A stretch of 6,134 nucleotides of DNA from Gemmataceae bacterium (GTDB lineage Bacteria; Planctomycetota; Planctomycetia; Gemmatales; Gemmataceae). The stretch lies in assembly GCA_026418875.1 (NCBI GenBank), contig JAOAAM010000186.1:1-6134 (forward strand), written 5' to 3'. The translations under genes were made by a program, and so were the position numbers. Under the pieces are notes generated by a model. The model made no database searches and had not been told where the DNA came from. It saw only the letters and a program-made list of their open reading frames with translations. Below, piece by piece: positions 1 to 6,115 of this stretch. Positions within the stretch are counted from its first letter, which is position 1. Every line of letters starts with the position of its first letter.

Positions 1-2
1 GA

Positions 3-617
3 CAAGCTTACGCTGCCGCATTACTTAACGTCTGCGAAACGCTGACGCAGAGAGCGCAACCCGCACCCGCGCTGGGAATCGGTGGCGGTTTCCACGACAT
101 GAAACAGCGCTTAACGCTCATCATGGCCACGGGTGCCCCGAAAAACACGCCGAGATTCGTTTGGGCACTGGGCTTGGTGATCGCATTGATCACTGTCCCA
201 AGTTGGGCGGCTCGGGAATCCGCATCGCCAGCCGAAGTCGATCTCGACTGGACTCCACCGGAGTTGGTCCTCTCACTTGACGCACATGAGGCCTTGGCCG
301 AATTACATCGGGCCACGCATTCACACGCCACGGATGAGTCCGGCGCCAATCATGCGAAACCGATTCCGGCCAATGCACGACGCCCCGAAATCTCACCCGG
401 ACTCGGCGATGTTCCCTCGACCATGCGCTACCGGATGGCCCCCGAATTAGCGCAACCCCTAGCCCGGCTGCTCCGCCGACTCGCCGCTCCGGATCGCCTG
501 ACGGCCAACGCGGACGGCGATCAGTTGATCGTCACGACTCGTGCCGAGGATCAACCGATCGTCGCTCGCCTCATTCATGCGATCGCCTCGTCGAGTTCGG
601 CCGAGAGTCCCCGATGA
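3..617 (+). CDS. M56 family (BlaR1/MecR1-like) membrane peptidase, C-terminal part, 5'-truncated by window edge
   Basis: The reading frame is open from the first bases and gives 204 residues before TGA at 615-617, so the ATG at 99 is very probably internal. Residues 2-9 (AYAAALLN), the segment ALGIGGGFHDMKQRLTLIM at about 23-41 and the hydrophobic helix at about 51-69 match the end of the Peptidase_M56 domain, where a conserved YA-x-x-LL helix and an R-(I/L)-x-x-I-(L/M) segment precede the last membrane helix. The zinc-binding HExxH would lie upstream, outside the window. After the helix comes an extension of about 135 residues. It ends in a small module (about 142-195) resembling a secretin-N-type alpha/beta domain that recurs in the next gene. 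M56 proteins are membrane sensor proteases, often paired with BlaI-type repressors, but no repressor is visible here. The next gene starts 38 bases downstream on the same strand, suggesting an operon. The family call is from motif memory, not a search. Confidence 0.75.
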   Translation, partial: QAYAAALLNVCETLTQRAQPAPALGIGGGFHDMKQRLTLIMATGAPKNTPRFVWALGLVIALITVPSWAARESASPAEVDLDWTPPELVLSLDAHEALAELHRATHSHATDESGANHAKPIPANARRPEISPGLGDVPSTMRYRMAPELAQPLARLLRRLAAPDRLTANADGDQLIVTTRAEDQPIVARLIHAIASSSSAESPR

Positions 618-640
618 TCTGCGTCCCTGGTTTTCTCACA

Positions 641-647
641 AAAGGAG
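641..647 (+). promoter_or_regulatory. Shine-Dalgarno site fixing the start at 656
   Basis: AAAGGAG lies 8 bases upstream of the ATG at 656. It decides between that start and the earlier in-frame ATG at 614, which overlaps the previous stop codon as ATGA. Starting at 656 places the signal peptide exactly at the N-terminus, whereas starting at 614 would add 14 residues in front of it. Confidence 0.8.
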
Positions 648-655
648 ATGCGACG

Positions 656-1948
656 ATGTCTCGATGGTTCGTGTTCACGTCGATTGTGGCGCTGGCTGTG
701 CCCCTGGCCCGAGCCGATGAACCTTCCGATGAGCCGCCGGCGGCCCGGAAGGGGATGCCCGAAGAGATCCGTCGGCTGGTGGAGGCTGCCGAGTCGCAGA
801 GAGCGAAAGCACAGCAGTTGATCGAACGGCTCACGCACGATCGGGAGCAGTGGTCAGCCGAGATTCAAAAAAGATTGCAGGCTGAACTCGCACGGTTTCA
901 AGAAGAGCGTCAACAGATCGAGTCCGCCTGGCGTCGCCGTCAGGAGCAGCTCCAAGAACAATGGCATGCGGAGCGTGCCCGTTTGGAGAAGGCCCTGGCA
1001 GAGCTGCAAATGCGGGAGGCAACGCGAGGGAATCCACCGGTCGCAGTTCCCCCGCAGGCGATCCCAGCACCCGCGGCTCCACCGCCAGCAGTCGCCCCAA
1101 TCCCTGGTCACAAGCCGCCTCAAGGTATTGTGGTCGCCGCGCCACCACCCTCACCCCAAGCGACTTCACCTGCGGCTCCGGGCAAGATTGTCCCTCCCCC
1201 AATGGCCGGAGCGTATATGGTCCCCCCGATGGCCGGAGCTTTTATGGTCCCGGCAGACGCTTCCGATGACGATTCAACCATCACACTCATCCGAAAGACC
1301 TACACCCTGAAGGACGAGCAAGCCAAGGCGCTCGCCGACTTCCTCAAAGCGTTCGTGAAGACCAAAGTGCTCGAGACTCAGATCGAGGGGGGTAAATTAA
1401 CCATCACCACGACTCCCGAGGTCCAATCGACCATCGGTCAGGTCGTCAACCTAATGACCGGCGAGGCCAAGAAACCCCGCATGCGGGTTTTTTTCGTCGA
1501 GCCAGAACGGCGAGAGGGAATGCACCTTCAAGAAAAGATGCAGTTTCAACTGTTGATCGATCCGGACAAGTCCAAGCCGGATTCGAAGAAGGAAAACGTC
1601 GGCAAGAAGCCCCACGACGGGGAGAAGGGCGAGAAATCTAAGAAAGCCGAACGGACGGAGTCCGACAAGTCCGAAGAGGCCAAATCCGACAAGGCCGAAA
1701 AGGCTAAGTCAGACAAGGCGGAAAAGGCCGAGTCGGACAAGAGGAAGGACACCGACGAGAAAAGCGAGAAGAAGCCCAGACAGGCCAAGAAGGAACGAGA
1801 AGAAGAGTCCGACAGCAAACCGGATAAAGCGAAAAAAGACAAAGAAAAGGAAGAGACCAAGGACAAAGACGACAACGGCAAGAAGGACAAGAAAGATGAC
1901 AAGGACGACAAAGATGACAAGGACGATGACGACGACCGAGTCGATTGA
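656..1948 (+). CDS. Secreted coiled-coil protein with secretin-N-like module and Lys/Asp-rich tail (uncharacterised)
   Basis: The protein has 430 residues and I do not recognise a named family. Residues 1-20 form a Sec signal peptide (MSRWFVFTSIVALAVPLARA) ending in an A-R-A cleavage site, so the protein is exported. Residues about 35-122 are a charged amphipathic helix rich in Glu, Gln and Arg, probably a coiled coil. Residues 126-200 are Pro/Ala-rich and contain a tandem MAGA(Y/F)MVP duplication. Residues about 207-302 are the only globular-looking part. Within it, 215-268 resembles a secretin N-type alpha/beta module, and the same pattern occurs at the C-terminus of the upstream M56 protein. 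Residues 303-430 are a low-complexity tail of Lys, Asp, Glu and Ser ending in a run of Asp. The gene lies 38 bases after the M56 gene and ends 21 bases before a strong hairpin, so the two are likely co-transcribed. A role as an envelope partner of the M56 protein is inference only. Confidence 0.8.
   Translation: MSRWFVFTSIVALAVPLARADEPSDEPPAARKGMPEEIRRLVEAAESQRAKAQQLIERLTHDREQWSAEIQKRLQAELARFQEERQQIESAWRRRQEQLQEQWHAERARLEKALAELQMREATRGNPPVAVPPQAIPAPAAPPPAVAPIPGHKPPQGIVVAAPPPSPQATSPAAPGKIVPPPMAGAYMVPPMAGAFMVPADASDDDSTITLIRKTYTLKDEQAKALADFLKAFVKTKVLETQIEGGKLTITTTPEVQSTIGQVVNLMTGEAKKPRMRVFFVEPERREGMHLQEKMQFQLLIDPDKSKPDSKKENVGKKPHDGEKGEKSKKAERTESDKSEEAKSDKAEKAKSDKAEKAESDKRKDTDEKSEKKPRQAKKEREEESDSKPDKAKKDKEKEETKDKDDNGKKDKKDDKDDKDDKDDDDDRVD
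1202..1255 (+). repeat. 27-bp tandem duplication in the coding sequence
   Basis: Two adjacent 27-base units at 1202-1228 and 1229-1255 encode MAGAYMVPP and MAGAFMVPA. They sit at the junction between the Pro-rich linker and the alpha/beta module of the secreted protein. The units differ at a few bases, so the duplication is not brand new. Confidence 0.8.
1682..1741 (+). repeat. 24-bp repeats encoding KSDKAEKA in the charged tail
   Basis: The units at 1682-1705 and 1706-1729 both encode KSDKAEKA, and a partial third unit (ESDK) follows at 1730-1741. They lie inside a longer low-complexity stretch of Lys, Asp, Glu and Ser codons (about 1562-1945) that becomes a KDD repeat near its end (about 1886-1934). 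Codons vary between units (TCC/TCA/TCG for Ser, GCC/GCG for Ala), so the protein repeat may be kept by selection on charge. Confidence 0.75.
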
Positions 1949-1969
1949 CCAAGTCAATTAAGCAAACGT

Positions 1970-2003
1970 CACGGTCCGCAGGAGTCCCCCCCTGCGGACC
2001 GTG
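1970..2003. terminator. Perfect 13-bp hairpin between convergent genes, likely bidirectional terminator
   Basis: CACGGTCCGCAGG at 1970-1982 is exactly complementary to CCTGCGGACCGTG at 1991-2003, with an 8-base loop. It lies 21 bases after the stop of the plus-strand gene and 22 bases after the stop of the minus-strand DUF1559 gene. No clear T-run follows on the plus strand. On the minus strand the flank is moderately T-rich. It probably ends transcription from both sides, but without a proper U-tract this is not certain. Confidence 0.65.
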
Positions 2004-2025
2004 GTTCGTCGTCACACGGGGCCAA

Positions 2026-2859
2026 TCACGGCGTTGGAACTTCCCGACCGTAGTACGGTGCCAGTCGATTCGACAGGTAGCCGATATTGTTCAAGCGACG
2101 AAGTTCATTTGCTCCGACGCTCCACCAACTTGGGCTGGGCACCTCGACCTCGGTCAGCGCGTCCACGTGCCCATCGACGAATGCCACCATCGCAATTTTG
2201 CTGGCATGGCGGAAGTGAGTTGTAGGCTGAGCGGCCCCTGCCTTAGTGTTGACCGGAGCAGCGATGGAGTACGACTCTTGCAATTTCGGCGGACTACTCC
2301 ACGCGGCCACCAACGCCGAGTCCGAGAACATGTACGTCTGGGTTGAGCCAATGCCATTGACGATCTCGATCATCCTCCGCTTGATGACGAATGGCTGCGT
2401 CCAGTTGGGCGGAACCCAGTAAGTCGTACCCAATTCTCGGTTGTAGCCGTAGCCGCCGGTAAATCCCTGAAATTGTTTCTCGAGTTCATCCTCGGGCAAG
2501 CTGGGGCATTTCAGGATGGCGGCGTTGTTCTCGTAGTACGGCGTGAGGTGCCCTTTGGTCGGATCGATCTGCGGCGGCCAAGTCGGTTGCGCCTCGCCAA
2601 ACCAGTAGGTCGTGACGTACGGCCAGTTGGAAGGGTTCGGCGTCGTGAACGACTGCGGCAGGTGCCCTCGGGTGTCGTGAAAATTGTGTGCTGCCAAGGC
2701 TAACTGTTTCAAGTTATTTGCGCACTTGATGCGTGCAGCCGCCTCGCGCACTTTTTGCACCGCGGGCAACAACAGCCCGATCAAGACCGCGATGATCGCG
2801 ATCACGACCAACAACTCGATCAGGGTAAAAGCCAGACGAACGGCGCGTAGCGCCTTCAT
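2026..2859 (-). CDS. DUF1559 domain protein with prepilin-type N-terminus
   Basis: The protein has 277 residues. The N-terminus [10 protein letters not shown] followed by [20 protein letters not shown] is a type IV prepilin/pseudopilin class III signal. The residue before F11 is Ala rather than the usual Gly. The hydrophobic helix (about 11-33) continues into [20 protein letters not shown] and [12 protein letters not shown], the hallmark of the large planctomycete DUF1559 family. The C-terminal part has [20 protein letters not shown] (216-235), the family's His-to-Asp-Gly processing-associated motif, with ten residues between His218 and Asp229 by my count instead of nine. Cys46 and Cys118 could form a disulfide. 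A Shine-Dalgarno AAGGAG lies 7 bases before the ATG. The family is thought to be exported through a type II/IV-pilus-like route and its molecular roles are largely unknown. It is the only gene in its transcription unit and sits behind a cobalamin riboswitch, so its expression probably depends on vitamin B12. Confidence 0.92.
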   Translation of the reverse strand: MKALRAVRLAFTLIELLVVIAIIAVLIGLLLPAVQKVREAAARIKCANNLKQLALAAHNFHDTRGHLPQSFTTPNPSNWPYVTTYWFGEAQPTWPPQIDPTKGHLTPYYENNAAILKCPSLPEDELEKQFQGFTGGYGYNRELGTTYWVPPNWTQPFVIKRRMIEIVNGIGSTQTYMFSDSALVAAWSSPPKLQESYSIAAPVNTKAGAAQPTTHFRHASKIAMVAFVDGHVDALTEVEVPSPSWWSVGANELRRLNNIGYLSNRLAPYYGREVPTP

Positions 2860-2865
2860 GATGGG

Positions 2866-2896
2866 ACTCCTTCTGCCGGATCGGGCAGGTTAGAGT
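2866..2896 (-). promoter_or_regulatory. Candidate Shine-Dalgarno-masking hairpin (riboswitch expression platform)
   Basis: In the minus-strand RNA, CTGCC (2884-2888) pairs with GGCAG (2873-2877) around a 6-base loop. After a small internal loop, ACTCU (2892-2896) pairs with GGAGU (2866-2870, one G-U), which covers most of the Shine-Dalgarno AAGGAG at 2867-2872. A competing pairing, GATCGG at 2903-2908 with CCGATC at 2879-2884, would involve the loop and one inner-stem base. The arrangement fits control of translation initiation by the upstream riboswitch. No folding program was run. Confidence 0.5.
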
Positions 2897-2908
2897 GACG
2901 AACCGATC

Positions 2909-3086
2909 TCGACAGGCAGGTCTTCTGGCTTTCGGCTCATGGCGAACCCGGAACGGCCTTCCCACTCATCGCAGTGGCCAATGTGTGTTCCGGGGTCTGG
3001 CCGATCACAGCGGCGTCCCCGCGACGGACTTGCACCGTCTTCCCTCTTCGTCCCGCATCCGTCTCCAGCATGCGGGAACCTGTCGA
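2909..3086 (-). promoter_or_regulatory. Cobalamin (vitamin B12) riboswitch upstream of the DUF1559 gene
   Basis: Read on the minus strand, about 178 nt match the cobalamin riboswitch core. P1 is a perfect 8-bp pairing of TCGACAGG (3079-3086) with CCTGTCGA (2909-2916). P2 is TCCCGCAT/ATGCGGGA (3070-3077 with 3051-3058). The conserved GGTGCAAGTCC (3026-3036) sits in a GACGG/CCGTC hairpin (3023-3039) and is followed by a GCCGCTGTGAT segment. A perfect 8-bp stem CCCGGAAC/GTTCCGGG (2987-2994 with 2947-2954) encloses GGCCACT...AGTGGGAAGGCC, the usual CCACT...GGGAAGG element. The 3' end carries the B12 box AAGCCAGAAGACCTGCCTG (2913-2931). It should bind a cobalamin, with the form (adenosyl, methyl or aquo) not decided here, and usually represses the downstream gene when bound. 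The only downstream gene is the DUF1559 protein, whose start lies 49 bases after P1. Confidence 0.93.
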
Positions 3087-3099
3087 ACTAGACGAAGAA

Positions 3100-3126
3100 C
3101 GTATATCGACCCCCGCGAAACGTCAA
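3100..3126 (-). promoter_or_regulatory. Weak promoter candidate for the riboswitch/DUF1559 transcript
   Basis: On the minus strand TTGACG (3121-3126) could be a -35 box and TATACG (3100-3105) a -10 box. The spacer is only 15 bases, shorter than the ideal 17. A start about 7 bases after the -10 would fall just before riboswitch stem P1 at 3086, which fits well by position. The match itself is modest, and planctomycete promoters are poorly known. Confidence 0.3.
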
Positions 3127-3193
3127 GCCGCCAATGACCGACACCCCCGGTCCACAGGCGTCTTCCGCATCCGAACGGCTGTACTATGTCATC

Positions 3194-4216
3194 ATGATCT
3201 TCCTCGATTACGAATTGCCGCCGGAATTGATCGCTCAATACCCAGCCCAACGCCGGGACGAATCGCGCCTAATGTTCGTCCACCGCGCGACAAGGACAAT
3301 CCAGCATCATGTCTTTCGTGACTTGCCGACCTTGCTCCAGTCCGGCGACCTTTTGGTTCTCAATAACACCCAAGTGCTGCCAGCCCGACTGTACGGACGA
3401 AGGCAATCGACCGGCGGGAAGTGGGAGGGCCTCTTTCTCGGTGAGTCTGGCGGGTTGTGGGAGTTGGCATGTCAAACACGCGGCCAGTTACACACGGGTG
3501 AACGCATCGAGATCGATCCGCCGGGGCTGCGGCTTCAGCTGGTCGAGAAGACAAGCGACGGTCGTTGGCGGGTTATCCCGGACCCAACCGGGGCGACCCT
3601 GACCTTGCTGCAAAAGCACGGACATATCCCCCTGCCGCCCTACATTCGAAAGGGTCGAGCCGAAGCGGCCGACGCACAAAGGTATCAGACGATCTATGCC
3701 AGTCAGCCGGGCGCGGTCGCCGCTCCGACGGCGGGACTGCATTTCACGCCGGAAGTTTTTGAAGCCCTCGCAGCCCGCGGGATTGACCGGGCCTTCCTCA
3801 CGTTGCATGTCGGAGCCGGGACGTTCGAGCCGATCCGCACGGAGGATTATCGCCAACACGTGATGCACGCGGAGTATGGTGAGTTGCCCGCTTCCACCGC
3901 CGCGGCGATTCTCCGCTGCCGTCAGCGAGGGGGGCGAGTCGTCGCCGTGGGAACAACTAGCGTGCGGGTGCTGGAGACGGTGGCCGCCTCGGGCGAAATT
4001 CGGGAATGGCGCGGCGAGACGAGGCTATACATCCACCCTCCGTATCCGTTTCGCGCCGTGGATGCGTTAATCACGAACTTTCACCTGCCACGGAGTACGC
4101 TCCTGTTACTCGTGGGCGCATTTGTCGGGGGTGAGCTCTTGCAGGATGCTTACGCGGCGGCTGTGGCCGAGAAATACCACTTCTACAGTTATGGTGATGC
4201 CATGCTGATCGTGTAA
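3194..4216 (+). CDS. queA: S-adenosylmethionine:tRNA ribosyltransferase-isomerase (QueA)
   Basis: QueA transfers and isomerises the ribosyl group of S-adenosylmethionine onto 7-aminomethyl-7-deazaguanine at tRNA position 34, making epoxyqueuosine, the next-to-last step of queuosine synthesis. The 340-residue product (Escherichia coli QueA has 356) is co-linear with the family from end to end. It has YELPPELIAQYP (6-17), GDLLVLNNTQVLPARLYGRR (51-70), PLPPYI (146-151), YQTIYASQPGAVAAPTAGLH (164-183), LHVGAGTFEPIR (204-215), VAVGTTSVRVLE (250-261), ALITNFHLPRSTLLLLVGAF (291-310) and YSYGDAMLI near the end. An in-frame ATG at 3134 would add 20 residues (MTDTPGPQAS...) unlike the family, so 3194 is preferred. 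Neither start has a clear Shine-Dalgarno. The gene is divergent from the riboswitch/DUF1559 unit and has no tgt neighbour in the window. It looks intact. Confidence 0.97.
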   Translation: MIFLDYELPPELIAQYPAQRRDESRLMFVHRATRTIQHHVFRDLPTLLQSGDLLVLNNTQVLPARLYGRRQSTGGKWEGLFLGESGGLWELACQTRGQLHTGERIEIDPPGLRLQLVEKTSDGRWRVIPDPTGATLTLLQKHGHIPLPPYIRKGRAEAADAQRYQTIYASQPGAVAAPTAGLHFTPEVFEALAARGIDRAFLTLHVGAGTFEPIRTEDYRQHVMHAEYGELPASTAAAILRCRQRGGRVVAVGTTSVRVLETVAASGEIREWRGETRLYIHPPYPFRAVDALITNFHLPRSTLLLLVGAFVGGELLQDAYAAAVAEKYHFYSYGDAMLIV

Positions 4217-4389
4217 GCCCAGCGAGATCGCCTTGCCGATCCTCGACGAGAGCGTCGGCGAAGCGATTCACTGGACAACACCCCCGCAGCGACCTAGGCT
4301 TGTTTGCCTGTGGATGCTGGACCGTCGGAGGCAGAGCCGATCGGCGACGGTCTGTCCATTTCGAGTCGCCTAGTTTTCGTGAGCCGGCC
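4217..4389 (+). other. Intergenic leader with possible alternative hairpins
   Basis: This 173-base gap between queA and the kinase gene holds no gene I can support. CTTGCCGA (4232-4239) pairs with TCGGC-G-AAG (4255-4263, one bulge), possibly a weak terminator after queA, without a T-run. Further on, GACCGTCG (4320-4327) can pair with CGACGGTC (4345-4352). GGCGAC (4343-4348) can instead pair with GTCGCC (4365-4370), which is followed by TAGTTTT. The last two stems share bases and exclude each other. The kinase reading frame stays open through the gap but has no ATG there. Confidence 0.35.
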
Positions 4390-6115
4390 ATGAACTGGTT
4401 GCGCGAACCGGATGCCGAGCCGATTCCCGGTTATCGTCTGCTCTGCCCGCTCGGAACGGGCGGATTTGGCGAGGTATGGAAATGCGTCGCCCCGGGGAAC
4501 ATCCACAAAGCGATCAAATTTGTGTACGGCAATCTGAACTCGCTGGATGGCGACGGCTATCGGGCCGAGCAAGAGTTCAAAGCCGTGCAGAAAATGAAGG
4601 AAATCCGCCACCCCTTCATCCTCTCGATGGAACGGGTCGACATCGTGGAAGGCGACCTCGCCATCGTCATGGAACTGGCCGACAGCAGCTTGCACGACCT
4701 GCTGCAACAGTACCAAGCGGAGGGCTACCCCGGCATCCCCCGACAGAAATTGCTCCGCTACCTCCGCGATGCCGCGGATGGGCTTGATTACCTGAACGAC
4801 TGCGGCTTGCAGCACCTCGACGTGAAACCGAGAAATCTGTTTCTGGTCGGTGATCGGGTGAAGGTGGCGGACTTCGGCTTGGTCAAGAACCTCGACCGCC
4901 AAAGTTCGTCCGGACTGCTCGCCGGCGTCACACCCATCTACGCGGCCCCAGAGACCTTTTCCGGGAAATTCTCCCGCCATTCCGATCAATACAGCTTGGC
5001 TATCGTCTACATCGAATTGCTGACGGGGAAGCGGCCGTTCAATGGCAAAAGCATCCGCTCGTTGGCTTTTCAACACGTCTCCGAGCCGCCCGACCTATCC
5101 GAAGTGCCGCCGACCGACCGTCCGATCCTCCTCCGTGCGTTGGCCAAGGATCCCGAGGAACGATTCCCGAGTTGTCAGGCGATGATCTCGGCGCTGATGC
5201 AGGCCAGCCCGAAGAGCGATGACGACGGACTGTCGCCAGCGTCGCCGAGATCCCAGCCGACCCCGAGCCGAAAAGGACAGTCCGACACCAAGTCGCCTGT
5301 CGAACCGCATCGAAATGGCGTCGCGCTCAGTGGGCTGGAACGCACCGTCGTGAACGCCGAGACGGCGATCCTTCGACCGACGCTGATTGTTGCTGCGGGC
5401 AACTTCGGGCGCAAGGCACTGCTGGATCTCCGTTATCGTTTGCTGGATCGCTTGGGCGACCTGTCGCAGGTACCTGTCTTCCGATTCCTGTACATCGACT
5501 CAGATCCGGAAGGATTGCACGATTCGCAGCAGGGAGTGCCGGGAGTCGCTTTATCCGCATCCCAGGTTTTCCCGTTGCCGCTGCAACCCGTGACGAACTA
5601 CCGTCGCCGCACACTGGAGCACCTCTCCGATTGGCTACCCAGGGAGAAACTCAACGCCCTTCCCCGCTCTTTGCAACCGCATGGTTCCCGTGCCCTGGGT
5701 CGTTTGGCGTTTCACGACAATTACCTGCGTTTGATGACTCGCCTGCGGCGCGAGCTGCAAATTGCGACTCATCCCGAGTCGTTAGCGGAGTCTGTGTCGC
5801 AGACGGGGCTTCTCTTGCGCGACAATCACCCGCGGATCATCATTTTGGCCTCTGCCTGCGGCGGCTCCGCCGGGATGATCGTCGATTTGGCTTACGCCCT
5901 GAACCGCTTGTGCCAGCAATTGCACCTGAAATCGGAGAAACCGAACCTATTCCTCTTCTGCGGTGCGCCCGGCGATCCTGCCACACCGGCGGAAGAACTC
6001 GCGAACCTGTATGCGACGTTGACGGAAGTGCATCACTACCATGCCGGGGAGACCGGCTTCTCAGCGCAGTACGGCCCCGATTGCAAACCGGTGATCGACG
6101 CCTCGGCCCCGATCC
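4390..6115 (+). CDS. Hanks-type Ser/Thr protein kinase fused to a tubulin-like (Tubulin_2-type) domain, 3'-truncated
   Basis: About 575 genomic residues are present. The frame runs on into the adapter and no stop is reached. Residues about 14-270 are a complete kinase domain: glycine loop LGTGGFGEVW (21-30), ATP lysine K43 in KAIKF, helix-C Glu around E60/E62, catalytic loop HLDVKPRN (142-149) with D144, K146 and N149, DFG (161-163), AAPE (185-188), D199 before the YSL helix, and ERF (257-259). HLD in place of HRD makes it a non-RD kinase. A Ser/Pro-rich linker (about 272-325) follows. Residues from about 329 resemble the Tubulin_2 family: LIVAAGNFGRKALLDLRYRL (332-351), FRFLYIDSD (364-372), GSRALGRLAFHDN (432-444) and IIILASACGGSAGMIVDLAY (483-502), the counterpart of the FtsZ/tubulin GGGTGSG loop. 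There is no membrane helix in the visible part. It starts 173 bases after queA, with no clear Shine-Dalgarno before the ATG. The kinase call is firm and the tubulin-like call is from pattern recognition. Confidence 0.88.

Noticed and set aside
99..617. Stand-alone 172-residue signal-peptide protein starting at ATG 99
   Set aside because: The same frame is open back to base 3 and the upstream residues match the end of a Peptidase_M56 domain. The hydrophobic segment is therefore better read as the last membrane helix of a truncated larger protein.
614..655. Start of the secreted protein at ATG 614, overlapping the previous stop codon
   Set aside because: The ATG at 656 has a good Shine-Dalgarno 8 bases upstream and puts the signal peptide at the N-terminus.
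1682..1741. CRISPR-like or mobile repeat
   Set aside because: The repeats are in-frame codon repeats without spacers.
1546..1920. Minus-strand Ser/Leu/Phe-rich 124-residue frame
   Set aside because: It is the complement of the Lys/Asp/Glu codon repeats in the secreted protein and its composition follows from them.
2895..3137. Plus-strand small frames across the riboswitch region
   Set aside because: The region is fully explained by the minus-strand cobalamin riboswitch, and the peptides show no recognisable pattern.
3134..3193. 20-residue N-terminal extension of QueA
   Set aside because: It has no similarity to QueA N-termini and no ribosome binding site, and it would run close to the minus-strand promoter region.
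4294..5076. Minus-strand 260-residue open frame
   Set aside because: It lies antisense to the kinase domain, whose motifs are complete on the plus strand, and such shadows are common in GC-rich genes.
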